A stretch of DNA of 64,000 bases from Candidatus Saccharimonadales bacterium (GTDB taxonomy: Bacteria; Patescibacteriota; Saccharimonadia; Saccharimonadales; Saccharimonadaceae): positions 34,136 to 98,135 of the forward strand of contig DATHGB010000015.1 in NCBI GenBank assembly GCA_035317825.1, written 5' to 3'. The translations under genes were made by a program, and so were the position numbers. Shown piece after piece: positions 34,037 to 42,064 of this stretch; the stretch's first letter is position 1; each line of letters starts with the position of its first letter. Below the pieces are notes generated by a model, which was not told the origin of the DNA, searched no databases, and saw nothing but the letters and a program-made list of their open reading frames with translations.

Positions 34037-35122
34037 TTAGGTAGAGAGCTCCTTGTCGTCCAAGTCCAAGGCTCTTAGAATGTCTTTTGTGCCATAAACA
34101 AAGGACATCGTGTCCTGACTGAGCCTACTCAGATTGCGGTAGAGTCCTGGCTGAATTGACTCAACCTTCTGCACAAAATGCCTATAAGCTTCTGGATCCT
34201 TTCTACCCTTCATTAAGTCGTCATAAAGACCTGGGGCGCGTTGGTCTAACAGGTTGATTCCATAGGCGGCTATGCCGCTCAGTGATGGGTGAATGAAGAC
34301 TTGCTGCGGGCCTGTTGATAAAGCGCCTCCTGCATATTTCAGCGGAACAGCAAGTGACTTTGTATCGGATGCAATATTCGGCAGGTTTTTGCCCCGACCT
34401 ACATATTTCACCTTGGTTGAGTCGTCGGGCGTTACCTGTGTATCAGCTGCACCGGGGATATCCTCCCATGCAATGCCAAGCTCGTTCATTGCTTTGACAC
34501 GATATAAATCTGCCGAGCCTTCTTCCCAGAACTCCCCAAGCGATTTACCCAGGGTGTCGCGCAAAGCATTTAACTTTAGATGTCCACCGTAGAACATCCG
34601 ATTAACAGTACCGGCGAGACCTTCTTTACCGAGTGCTTCGGTTAGGCGCTCTTGCGTCGTTACGTAACCAGTTTTTTCCTCGCTTTTATCTGCATGGGCT
34701 GATTCGTGCAAACCAACACCTATTAGGTATTTGCCATACTGATCTCCAAAAGCTTCTACATACCGCGCATCCTCCCTTAGGAGGATGCGGTTGAGTAGAA
34801 CATGGCCTTGTGAATTTCCGGTATCCCCAATTATTTCGTGTGCGCGAGCGTATGTTTCATCATCAAGTATCGTAATGTCTACGTCGGTACGCAGGCCATC
34901 GGCTCGTACTTTGTTCCTGATTATCTCTATGACATCAGCGTACTTTTCATTAAGATTAGGGGCCTCCGCCAGAAATGTATCAAACTCAGATTGCTGATGA
35001 CTGCTGGTCTCATGTAGCCGCTGGATTATTTTATTTCCATCAAATACTGGATCAGGATGTTCACCGACGACAACATGGCCGTCAGGTAGGTGATGTACTT
35101 GAGTGGGGGATTCAACGGACAT
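34037..35122 (-). CDS. HExxH putative metalloprotease, 361 aa
   Basis: LIGVGLHESAHADKS gives a zinc-binding HESAH at residues 139-143. A downstream FWEEGSADLYR at 198-207 could supply the third ligand Glu, as in gluzincins. The region before it has a strand-rich VDITILDDETYARAHEII. No signal peptide or membrane segment is seen, so a cytosolic role or a dedicated delivery route would apply. Six bases downstream of its partner gene (35129) and transcribed with it. The island setting suggests an accessory function; the target is unknown. Confidence 0.6.
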   Translation of the reverse strand: MSVESPTQVHHLPDGHVVVGEHPDPVFDGNKIIQRLHETSSHQQSEFDTFLAEAPNLNEKYADVIEIIRNKVRADGLRTDVDITILDDETYARAHEIIGDTGNSQGHVLLNRILLREDARYVEAFGDQYGKYLIGVGLHESAHADKSEEKTGYVTTQERLTEALGKEGLAGTVNRMFYGGHLKLNALRDTLGKSLGEFWEEGSADLYRVKAMNELGIAWEDIPGAADTQVTPDDSTKVKYVGRGKNLPNIASDTKSLAVPLKYAGGALSTGPQQVFIHPSLSGIAAYGINLLDQRAPGLYDDLMKGRKDPEAYRHFVQKVESIQPGLYRNLSRLSQDTMSFVYGTKDILRALDLDDKELST

Positions 35123-35128
35123 AGTGTT

Positions 35129-35770
35129 TTATTCAGACAACTTTCCTTTATAAATGCGCTTCAGCTCTTCTGTGAGTAGCTTACGTACGTTCCACAACGC
35201 AAGATGTACGCTGTGTGGATGTTTCGGGAACTCATATCCCATCTCGAGCTCCATATCGTAATCATCCAAGACATCGTTCACGGATAGTAGTCCGCCCTCA
35301 GGAACTTTCGTCTGCAACACCCTGGCTAAAATGCGACTAATCATTTTTTTCTGGACAGCAGCCATTTCGATTGAGAGTGCGCGAGCAGGATCAAGGTCCT
35401 CGTCTTTGAACGTCTCGCGGACATTACCAAAGGCAGCCTTTAACTCGGATTCGGAGTACTGCTTTTTATCGAAATCTTCAGGTTCCTTGGTCTCAAGGGG
35501 GCTCAAAGACTCTGAAGAATTCTGTCGCAGGTTACCGGAGAGTGTCGCCAGCGCAATCCCTTCTGCACCAGCTACTGCTATTTTGCCTAGGCGATGAAGA
35601 CGTTGCTCAAGCCTTTCCTGCGCTTCCTTGAGAGATTCAAGGGACGAAGGGTCGGCCGTTTCAGTGGTGGGGCCAGGATCAGCAAACGGGTCTGCGTTCA
35701 AAGAATTATCAACAATTTCCGGGTGGTGAGTCTGTTGAGGTTGGGGTTCTGTGGTGAATGTTTCTGGCAT
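35129..35770 (-). CDS. Hypothetical partner of the HExxH protein, 213 aa
   Basis: Not recognised. Pro/Gln/Thr-rich disordered first ~45 residues, a helical segment (LESLKEAQERLEQRLHRLGKIAVAGAEGIALATL), then a folded helical C-terminus. First gene of a two-gene leftward unit with its own strong promoter. Could be a chaperone, inhibitor or delivery tag for the protease-like protein; that is inference from pairing only. Confidence 0.5.
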   Translation of the reverse strand: MPETFTTEPQPQQTHHPEIVDNSLNADPFADPGPTTETADPSSLESLKEAQERLEQRLHRLGKIAVAGAEGIALATLSGNLRQNSSESLSPLETKEPEDFDKKQYSESELKAAFGNVRETFKDEDLDPARALSIEMAAVQKKMISRILARVLQTKVPEGGLLSVNDVLDDYDMELEMGYEFPKHPHSVHLALWNVRKLLTEELKRIYKGKLSE

Positions 35771-35812
35771 TGTGGTGGTCTTTTTTGTTTTATAGTTTAT
35801 AGCTTTGAATAA

Positions 35813-35841
35813 ATAATAGCATAAGCATTACAATATGTCAA
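35813..35841 (-). promoter_or_regulatory. Promoter of the HExxH unit
   Basis: On the minus strand: TTGACA (35836-35841), 17 bp, TATTAT (35813-35818), with TTATGC directly before the -10. Same architecture as the cassette promoters of region 1. Confidence 0.8.
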
Positions 35842-35910
35842 TACCTATTGATGCCGTACTGAACGCAGATGCAAATCCAGGAGACATTTGTGGAATCATT
35901 CGATAGCAGA

Positions 35911-35956
35911 CACGAAAAAAGTCCACCAGGTAGGTGAACTTGTTTCGTGGCGGGCT
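35911..35956 (-). terminator. tRNA-Asp terminator and direct repeat 2
   Basis: Read leftward, AAGTTCACC and GGTGGACTT form a hairpin followed by a T-run; it directly follows the CCA of tRNA-Asp. It is also the second copy of the direct repeat at 33945-33989. Confidence 0.8.
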
Positions 35957-36023
35957 CGACCGGATTTGAACCGGCGATCTCCTCCGTGACAGGGAGGCGT
36001 GATAACCCCTTCACTACGAGCCC
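35948..36023 (-). tRNA. tRNA-Asp(GTC)
   Basis: Acceptor GGGCTCG/CGAGCCC with discriminator G, anticodon stem CCTCC/GGAGG, loop CTGTCAC with anticodon GTC, T-loop GTTCAAATC, CCA encoded. Confidence 0.92.
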
Positions 36024-36137
36024 GTATGTTGCTGGGTAAGCTTTCGTATGATATCAGTTTTTGGCCTCTGATGCAACAGGGTAAACCTCATTTATTTTCG
36101 CCCGTAGCAATGCTATAATAACAAAGATCTACCTGAT

Positions 36138-36213
36138 GCCGCTGTAGCTCAGCTGGTAGAGCGGCGCTTTCGTAAAGCGTAGGTCTCCGGTTCAAATCCG
36201 GACAGCGGCTCCA
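36138..36213 (+). tRNA. tRNA-Thr(CGT)
   Basis: Acceptor GCCGCTG/CAGCGGC, discriminator U, loop TTCGTAA with anticodon CGT, CCA encoded at 36211-36213. Its UCCA end is what the T-box at 40052 would pair with if it senses tRNA-Thr. Confidence 0.92.
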
Positions 36214-36227
36214 CGTGCGAATCGCGT

Positions 36228-36302
36228 GCGGGTGTCGTATAGTGGCTAATATGTAACCTTCCCAAGGTTGAGAGCAGAGTTCGATTCTCTGTACCCGCAC
36301 CA
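36228..36302 (+). tRNA. tRNA-Gly(CCC)
   Basis: Acceptor GCGGGTG/TACCCGC, loop TTCCCAA with anticodon CCC, T-loop GTTCGATTC, CCA encoded at 36300-36302. Confidence 0.9.
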
Positions 36303-36315
36303 AAAGAATATAAGT

Positions 36316-36693
36316 ATGAAAACAATAGTAATTGACTCCATCAAACAAATTCTGGCCGACCGAATCGTCGTCGCCCTGATTTTGTTACTCATTCTTTCGA
36401 GCCTTGCGTACTGCATTTACGTTGGTCTTTCTCTTCACCCGAGTGACCTTCAGGTTGCCGTTCATTATACGGCGTACGGGCAGACCAGTTTTTACCGCGA
36501 AAAATGGTACTATTTGATCTCATTCATCTTATTCGGCCTGGTACTCGCAACTGCGCACTCAGCACTTGTTGTTAAACTATATGTTCAAGAGCGCCGACAG
36601 ATGGCTATTCTATTCGCCTGGTTAAGCATCTTACTTATCGCTATCGCTTGGTTTTTGACACGCGCAGTCTTGGGGATAGCATTTCCAACGTAA
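36316..36693 (+). CDS. Small polytopic membrane protein, 125 aa
   Basis: Three membrane helices (residues ~17-40, 65-88 and 98-120). The start at 36316 is used because the longer frame begins inside tRNA-Gly. No known domain. One base before the glycosyltransferase gene in the same direction, so the two are likely an operon and may form one membrane complex. Confidence 0.6.
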   Translation: MKTIVIDSIKQILADRIVVALILLLILSSLAYCIYVGLSLHPSDLQVAVHYTAYGQTSFYREKWYYLISFILFGLVLATAHSALVVKLYVQERRQMAILFAWLSILLIAIAWFLTRAVLGIAFPT

Positions 36694-36694
36694 T

Positions 36695-38371
36695 ATGATA
36701 AACCTTGAAATTCCCCTTAAAAACCGTACTCGCCTGTATCGCTTTTTCGAGATACTGCCAGCGGTTATTAGTTATGGAATGCTCCTGCTGTTGATCGTCT
36801 TGTCTCTTGTAAGCCCCATTGCCGCCGCGGTATATTTGCTGCTTATTATTATCACCATGCTAGTAAAGGCCGTAGGAATCGCCGTTCATACGGTAGCGGG
36901 CCGTAGCCGGCTTGACGAAGCCCAGAAGATTAATTGGCATGACCGGCTTTTACAGCTAGAAGATCCTATCAAAAGCTATGCTCACGAAAAAACAGAACAT
37001 TCTTCAGGGTTTGGATTTGAGGCACACAAGGAAAACCTTCGCTTAGTTTCCGCCGATCCAGATGCGTTTCCAAAACCCTCGTCGCTTTATAATGCAGTTA
37101 TTATTGCCGCGTATAACGAAGCATATGAAGTATTAGAACCCACGATTCAATCCGTTGTCGATACAACTTACGATAGCAAGAAAATGATCATTGCCTTGGC
37201 TTACGAAGAGCGTGGCGGAACGGAAATGAAAGAAACGGCGCTTAAATTACAAAAGAAGTTTGGCGATATATTTAAAGCTTTTCACCTTGTCGAACACCCT
37301 AAGGATCTACCAAACGAAGTAGTGGGCAAGGGCGGGAACATCACTTATGCTGGATTCTTTTTGAAAGATTGGGTAAAAGAACAGGGAATTGCATATAAAG
37401 ACGTCATTATTACGACGCTCGATAGCGACAACCGTCCACATGCTACTTATTTTGACTATGTAGCCTATGAATATATTGTGCATGAAGACCGAAAACACCT
37501 GTCGTATCAGCCTGTGTCGCTCTTTTTGAATAATATTTGGGATGCGCCGGCGCCGATGCGCGTGGTTGCGACGGGTAACTCGTTTTGGAACATTATTAGC
37601 TCAATGCGCCCGCATACGCTTCGCAACTTTGCATCGCACTCGCAACCGATGGACGCGCTTGTCGAAATGGATTTTTGGAGTAAGCGCACGATTGTTGAGG
37701 ATGGCCACCAGTACTGGCGCAGTTATTTCTATTTCGGTGGTAATTATTCGGTAACGCCGATTTATGTACCGATCTACCAGGACGCGGTATTGTCGGACAC
37801 CTATAAAAAGACGCTCAAAGCACAGTTCATCCAACTTCGCCGCTGGGCCTACGGTGCGTCCGACATACCCTATGTGGCAACACGGATTTTCACCAAAAAT
37901 CGCAACGTACCTTTTGGCGAGAGCGTTGCGCGGCTTTTACGTTTGATTGACGGTCACGTCACGCTTGCTAGTATCGCTATCCTGATCGCCGTTGGTGGCT
38001 GGGTGCCGCTATTGATTAATAGCGACGCTGCCCGCGACATCTCGGCCCACCAATTACCGGAAGTGATTAGTGGCGTGCAGCGCGTGGCTATGATTGGACT
38101 GCTGATTACCGTATTCCTAGGCTTCAAGATGCTTCCGCCGCGTCCAGCACGTTATAAGCGCCGCCGTACCGTATGGATGCTCCTGCAGTGGTTTCTGATG
38201 CCTGTGACGGCTATCGTGTATAGCGCGACCGCTGCGTTTAATGCACAGACCCACCTGGCACTCGGTAAATATCTAGATAAGTTTGACGTAACCGAAAAGG
38301 CTACTCACGAATCTGTCGCCCGCGCTCGTGCAGCGAAGGCCGGCCGCGCTTCTGCCGAGTCGCAGAAATAA
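36695..38371 (+). CDS. Membrane family 2 glycosyltransferase, 558 aa
   Basis: Two N-terminal membrane helices, a cytosolic GT-A domain, then three or four helices. Motifs: AVIIAAYNEAYEVLEPTIQSV near residue 130, TLDSDNRPH (DxD) near 243, VEDGHQYWR near 335 and QLRRWAYG (Q-x-x-R-W) near 380. The last motif places it with processive-type GT2 enzymes (cellulose/hyaluronan synthase-like). It probably builds a cell-surface glycan. The C-terminal 24 codons overlap the end of nrdR on the other strand. Confidence 0.8.
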   Translation: MINLEIPLKNRTRLYRFFEILPAVISYGMLLLLIVLSLVSPIAAAVYLLLIIITMLVKAVGIAVHTVAGRSRLDEAQKINWHDRLLQLEDPIKSYAHEKTEHSSGFGFEAHKENLRLVSADPDAFPKPSSLYNAVIIAAYNEAYEVLEPTIQSVVDTTYDSKKMIIALAYEERGGTEMKETALKLQKKFGDIFKAFHLVEHPKDLPNEVVGKGGNITYAGFFLKDWVKEQGIAYKDVIITTLDSDNRPHATYFDYVAYEYIVHEDRKHLSYQPVSLFLNNIWDAPAPMRVVATGNSFWNIISSMRPHTLRNFASHSQPMDALVEMDFWSKRTIVEDGHQYWRSYFYFGGNYSVTPIYVPIYQDAVLSDTYKKTLKAQFIQLRRWAYGASDIPYVATRIFTKNRNVPFGESVARLLRLIDGHVTLASIAILIAVGGWVPLLINSDAARDISAHQLPEVISGVQRVAMIGLLITVFLGFKMLPPRPARYKRRRTVWMLLQWFLMPVTAIVYSATAAFNAQTHLALGKYLDKFDVTEKATHESVARARAAKAGRASAESQK

Positions 38372-38771
38372 GCTGATGCTGAGCACCGTATTGTACGGCT
38401 GCTAATTCATCAAATCGCTTTAACATCTGGTGCGTTACCGCCTCGATGTCTTCAGGAGTAATAGTCGTATGTTGGGTAGAAAGAGTGTCTTCGACTGTCT
38501 GGGCCAGCCACAGAGCGTTGTATTCGGCTTCTTTAGGGGCGTGCGTAAAGGCCTTATTGATACTAATGATGAGTTTACCCAGGTTAAAGGTGTCAGTTGC
38601 TCCTGAGGGCAGCACAACAGGCTTGTTATCTGCAAGCGAAGGCCGTTCAAAGGTAGTAAATACCTCGCCGCACTTGCTACATTTACGCCGCCGCCAAACA
38701 GCTGGCTGCTTTTTATGTGGGCGAGAGTTGGCTACGGATGTGTTCGTGTGAAAACAATTTATGCAAAACAT
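38301..38771 (-). CDS. nrdR: Transcriptional repressor NrdR
   Basis: Zinc ribbon with two CxxC pairs (MFCINCFHTNTSVANSRP ... RRRKCSKCGEVFTTFERP), then an ATP-cone domain (LGKLIISINKAFTH ... EDIEAVTHQMLKRFDELAAVQYG). NrdR senses dATP/ATP and represses ribonucleotide reductase genes, none of which lie in this window. 156 residues, normal length. The 3' end overlaps the glycosyltransferase gene convergently. Confidence 0.88.
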   Translation of the reverse strand: MFCINCFHTNTSVANSRPHKKQPAVWRRRKCSKCGEVFTTFERPSLADNKPVVLPSGATDTFNLGKLIISINKAFTHAPKEAEYNALWLAQTVEDTLSTQHTTITPEDIEAVTHQMLKRFDELAAVQYGAQHQLISATRQKRGRPSLHERGRQIRE

Positions 38772-38838
38772 ATCTATATATTGTCATACCGCAAGGTAAA
38801 ATGCTAGTGGATAAATAACAAAACCTGTGGGAAATAGA

Positions 38839-38864
38839 ATAACCCCTCACGAATAAGGGGTTAT
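38839..38864 (-). terminator. Terminator of the 40-aa gene
   Basis: ATAACCCCT and AGGGGTTAT arms; minus-strand side followed by a T-rich run. Confidence 0.7.
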
Positions 38865-38890
38865 CGGATAGATTACGTATATAAGGGCTG

Positions 38891-39013
38891 TTACTTCGTG
38901 TCGGTTCGGACGCGAACAGCTTTTTTAGCGTCTTGCCAAGTCATATCGTATTCAAATGCGATAGGGAACTTTGCAAGTGCTGATGGTGTGGTGGTTTTGT
39001 GGTCTTTAGCCAT
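38891..39013 (-). CDS. Small protein, 40 aa
   Basis: Short leftward gene MAKDHKTTTPSALAKFPIAF... ending RTDTK. Its own promoter, a downstream terminator and tight fit between them support it as a real transcript unit. The product is basic and soluble with no cysteine and no known family. Too short for routine gene calls. The start lies just below TAATAT, with a seven-base leader or so. Confidence 0.6.
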   Translation of the reverse strand: MAKDHKTTTPSALAKFPIAFEYDMTWQDAKKAVRVRTDTK

Positions 39014-39019
39014 GAATAC

Positions 39020-39048
39020 ATATTAGCATAAACATTATAAATTGTCAA
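39020..39048 (-). promoter_or_regulatory. Promoter of the 40-aa gene
   Basis: Minus strand: TTGACA (39043-39048), 17 bp, TAATAT (39020-39025), with TTATGC before the -10. Close match to the other accessory promoters. A near-perfect 20-bp dyad (GTATTCCATA/TATGGTATAC) lies just upstream at 39067-39086. Confidence 0.75.
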
Positions 39049-39161
39049 TCATCAGGAATGTTCGGAGTATTCCATATATGGTATACGTATCTTGTAAAGG
39101 AGGCATTCCAGCCCGTGGAAAAGTTTTCCGAAAAATGGGGATAAATGCTTAAGTTGGGGGC

Positions 39162-39217
39162 AAGCCCGCCAGCGCGCAGTTTCGTAGTCGATGACTAGGA
39201 AATGGGCTGACGGGCTT
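39162..39217 (-). terminator. Hairpin after the GC-rich macro-like gene
   Basis: AAGCCCGCCAGC (39162-39173) pairs with GCTGACGGGCTT (39206-39217), one mismatch, with an inner TAGTC/GACTA helix. Confidence 0.55.
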
Positions 39218-39251
39218 TCGTCAGAGGATGATAGTCCTCTGGATGTCTTCT

Positions 39252-39737
39252 TCAGGAGCCCTTCGTCGCAATCCAGCCCTTCTTTTCGCTGTAAACGATG
39301 GCGATGTGCGTAATACGGGGCGTGTTGGCGTCGATGAAATCACTGACGGCAGCTGCAAGCTCGAGTCGCAACGACAAGTTACGCTCCGAGTGAATGCCTG
39401 CTGTTACCCCTGTCCGGAAGACAGAGAAGGTGACAGTATGCAAATCATCGTGTTGCTCGGCCTCTCGCAGCCCGATAGCTACGAGTTCATCGATGGAGAG
39501 CGACAGGTCGTCAACGACGAAGATCACGTCAAAACGAGGCTTCGCGGCAGGAACAAAGAGTACCTGGCCGCCGACAAGCGGCTTTGCTGCCGTCGCCGCA
39601 CGGTGGAATTCGCTAGCGTACCTGTGGAGGTCACCATTCGTCCCGCCGAACCAGCCGTCTGTCGGATGGATCGTCGTGATCAGGACGTCGCTCGACACGT
39701 CACTGATCTCACCCTCGAAAAACTCGATATCGGTCAT
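39252..39737 (-). CDS. GC-rich macro-domain-like protein, 161 aa
   Basis: The start MTDIEFFEGEISDVSSDVLITTIHP, then GWFGGTN and LVGGQVLFVPA, suggests a macro-domain-like (ADP-ribose-binding) fold, although the usual poly-Gly phosphate loop is weak. GGGGG lies five bases before the ATG at 39737. Third positions are GC-rich, unlike its neighbours, and the foreign composition spans roughly 39160-39740. As with the gene at 20552, this looks like transfer from a high-GC organism, plausibly an actinobacterial host. Confidence 0.5.
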   Translation of the reverse strand: MTDIEFFEGEISDVSSDVLITTIHPTDGWFGGTNGDLHRYASEFHRAATAAKPLVGGQVLFVPAAKPRFDVIFVVDDLSLSIDELVAIGLREAEQHDDLHTVTFSVFRTGVTAGIHSERNLSLRLELAAAVSDFIDANTPRITHIAIVYSEKKGWIATKGS

Positions 39738-39909
39738 GAATCCCCCTGAAGGTTTCTGGATAGTATCCAGCAGTCGATCCGCTATGGAAAGACAGTGTGC
39801 AATACCATAAAAATATAATAAATTCAATGTACGCCTGTGTAGCGTGTAATAAAATCCTTTGAGGCCTTATAACAAAACAGACTACATATTGTAGTCTGTA
39901 ATAATTTCA

Positions 39910-39986
39910 TGGTGGGCGATAGAGGAGTCGAACCTCTGACCTCCACAACGTCAATGTGGCGCTCTAGCCAGCTGAGCTAATCGCCC
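39910..39986 (-). tRNA. tRNA-Val(GAC)
   Basis: Acceptor GGGCGAT/ATCGCCC, anticodon stem CCACA/TGTGG, loop TTGACGT with anticodon GAC, T-loop GTTCGACTC, CCA encoded. Confidence 0.92.
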
Positions 39987-40051
39987 CCAGCTCGATTAAT
40001 CATATCAGACAGGGGCGGACGTTGCAATAACCGAGGCGAGGGTATAAAATA

Positions 40052-40228
40052 AAAGCGAACAGTGACGCGGTCTAACCACCCGCCGAGTTCCGTCGGTGTA
40101 GAACGTACGTAACGTGCTTCATAAGTGCCTGGAATCCAGGAAGTCCGGTGGAACCGCCCTAAACAAGGGTCCGAGACATGCGATAGATGAACTCAAATCG
40201 ATTGAATTCACACATCGCATGTTTTTAT
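40052..40228 (+). promoter_or_regulatory. T-box riboswitch of thrS
   Basis: The T-box core GGTGGAACCGC is at 40147-40157. UGGA in it would pair with the UCCA end of tRNA-Thr, and the tRNA-Thr in this window does end UCCA. A short specifier hairpin (GCGG/CCGC around 40067-40084) presents ACC, a threonine codon. Stem III CCTGGAATCCAGG is at 40128-40140. A terminator (ACATGCGAT 40176-40184 with ATCGCATGT 40214-40222, then a T-run) lies before the ribosome site. Stem I is much shorter than the classical Firmicutes form. TATAAA at 40043-40048 is the likely -10. Confidence 0.8.
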
Positions 40229-40252
40229 TTTATTAAAAAAAGGAGAAGTCTA

Positions 40253-42064
40253 GTGAACGACGAACAATTACATGCAATGCGACATAGCCTAGCGCATATC
40301 ACTGCAGCGGCCGTTAAGCGTCTATGGCCAGATGCTAAGTTTGGCGTTGGTCCGGTAGTAGAGAATGGGTTTTATTATGATATCGACCTTGGCGAACTAA
40401 AAATATCCGAAGCCAACTTTGGCAAAATCGAAAAGACAATGCGTCGTATTATTAGTGAAGCGCAAGACTTTGAACGGTTTACTATGCCGATTGACCAAGC
40501 AATCAGTTGGACGCAGGAAAATCACCAGCCCTATAAAGAAGAACTTCTTAACGACCTTAAACGTTCGGGCACAACAGTAGCCAAAGACCTTGACGTAGAC
40601 GAACTAGGTCTTGCGACTGAAGGTGAGACGAAGGTCGAAGAAGTCTCATTCTATAAAAACGGTGACTTCGTTGATCTTTGTCGCGGACCTCATGTTGCGA
40701 ATACCAAAGACGTCGGCGCTTTTAAATTACTTCGCATTGCCGGTGCGTACTGGAGGGGAAATGAGAAAAATCCTCAGATGCAGCGTTTGTACGGAGTAGC
40801 ATTTGCGACTCAAGAAGAACTTGACCACTATCTTGAAATGCTAGAGCAAGCCAAGCTTCGTGATCATCGCAAACTAGGCAAAGAACTTGATCTTTATACC
40901 GTATCTAATCTTGTGGGCGTCGGTTTGCCACTATTTACGCCGCGTGGAACCGTACTTCGCGACTTGGCGGCACAGTATTCTAACCAATTACGTCAGGATC
41001 GCGGCTTTACAAAGGTCTGGACTCCACACATTACCAAAAAAGAGCTTTATGAAGCATCCGGCCACTGGGCAAAGTTCGGTGACGAGCTATTTTTGGTGAC
41101 GAGTCAAGAAACGAGCGACGAAATGGTATTAAAGCCGATGAATTGCCCGCATCACACACAAATTTTTGCTTCCCGACCACGAAGTTATCGTGACATGCCA
41201 CTTCGTTTTCTTGAGACGACTACGGATTACCGCGACGAAAAGACAGGTGAGTTAGGTGGCTTGAATAGAGTTCGTTCACTCACACAGGATGATAGTCATG
41301 TTTTCTGTCGACAAGATCAGATTGAAGACGAGATCAATGGATTGCTTGCAAGTGCTAACGAACTCTATAGTACGATTGGAATGAATTTGCGTGTTCGTTT
41401 AAGTTACCGCGATGATAGCGATGCGTACTTAGGGGACAAGGAACTTTGGAAGACAGCCGAAGCACAATTAAAAACGGCTGTGATTGCTAATAAACTAGAA
41501 TATTTTGAACAAGAAGGCGAAGCGGCCTTTTATGGTCCAAAAATCGACTTTATGGCGACTGATGCCATTGGTCGCGAACATCAGGTTGCAACCGTGCAAC
41601 TGGATTTTGTGCAGCCTGAGCGTTTTGATCTTGGGTTTACGTCTGATGACGGCAGCAAGCAGCGTCCAGTTATGATTCACTGTGCACTTTTGGGTTCGGT
41701 CGAACGATTCCTGAGTGTCTTTATTGAACATACTGCTGGCTGGTTTCCACTATGGATCGCACCAGAACAGGTTCGTATTTTAACTATTAATGATACGGTG
41801 CTTGATTATGTAGATGAGATCAAGAACGTCCTTAACGATACGGTGCTCATGAAACCAGTGAAATATAATGAGCTACGCTATACGGTTGATGACCGTAATG
41901 AGAGCTTAGGCAAAAAAATTCGTGAAGCTACTTCGTGGAAAATCCCTGTGCAGTTAATTGTTGGACCAAACGATAAAGAAGCACGCGAAGTAAGTGTGCG
42001 TACTCAATCCGGTGAAGAGAAAATCGCACTTGATCAGCTTGGCGACTATCTAAAGGGACTATAA
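40253..42064 (+). CDS. thrS: Threonyl-tRNA synthetase lacking the TGS domain
   Basis: GTG at 40253 is the start: GGAG lies eight bases upstream, while the earlier ATG at 40187 lies inside the T-box terminator. The protein (603 aa) opens directly with the editing domain (MRHSLAHITAAAVKRLWPDAKFGVGPV), so the ~60-residue N-terminal TGS domain is missing. Catalytic-domain motifs are intact (PRGTVLRDLAAQYSNQLR, KPMNCPHHTQIF, DDSHVFC, and the final QLIVGPNDKE anticodon-binding region). Controlled by tRNA-Thr charging through the T-box. Confidence 0.93.
   Translation: MNDEQLHAMRHSLAHITAAAVKRLWPDAKFGVGPVVENGFYYDIDLGELKISEANFGKIEKTMRRIISEAQDFERFTMPIDQAISWTQENHQPYKEELLNDLKRSGTTVAKDLDVDELGLATEGETKVEEVSFYKNGDFVDLCRGPHVANTKDVGAFKLLRIAGAYWRGNEKNPQMQRLYGVAFATQEELDHYLEMLEQAKLRDHRKLGKELDLYTVSNLVGVGLPLFTPRGTVLRDLAAQYSNQLRQDRGFTKVWTPHITKKELYEASGHWAKFGDELFLVTSQETSDEMVLKPMNCPHHTQIFASRPRSYRDMPLRFLETTTDYRDEKTGELGGLNRVRSLTQDDSHVFCRQDQIEDEINGLLASANELYSTIGMNLRVRLSYRDDSDAYLGDKELWKTAEAQLKTAVIANKLEYFEQEGEAAFYGPKIDFMATDAIGREHQVATVQLDFVQPERFDLGFTSDDGSKQRPVMIHCALLGSVERFLSVFIEHTAGWFPLWIAPEQVRILTINDTVLDYVDEIKNVLNDTVLMKPVKYNELRYTVDDRNESLGKKIREATSWKIPVQLIVGPNDKEAREVSVRTQSGEEKIALDQLGDYLKGL

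Noticed and set aside
36088..36348. Leftward 86-codon frame across tRNA-Thr and tRNA-Gly
   Set aside because: Antisense of two tRNA genes; such frames are a common false call.
39228..39810. Rightward frames across the GC-rich macro-like gene
   Set aside because: Arg/Ser/Cys-rich shadow frames without ribosome sites; the leftward frame has GGGGG before its ATG and GC-rich third positions.
40187..40252. ATG at 40187 as the thrS start
   Set aside because: It lies in the terminator stem-loop of the T-box, has no ribosome site, and adds 22 residues that do not resemble a TGS domain.
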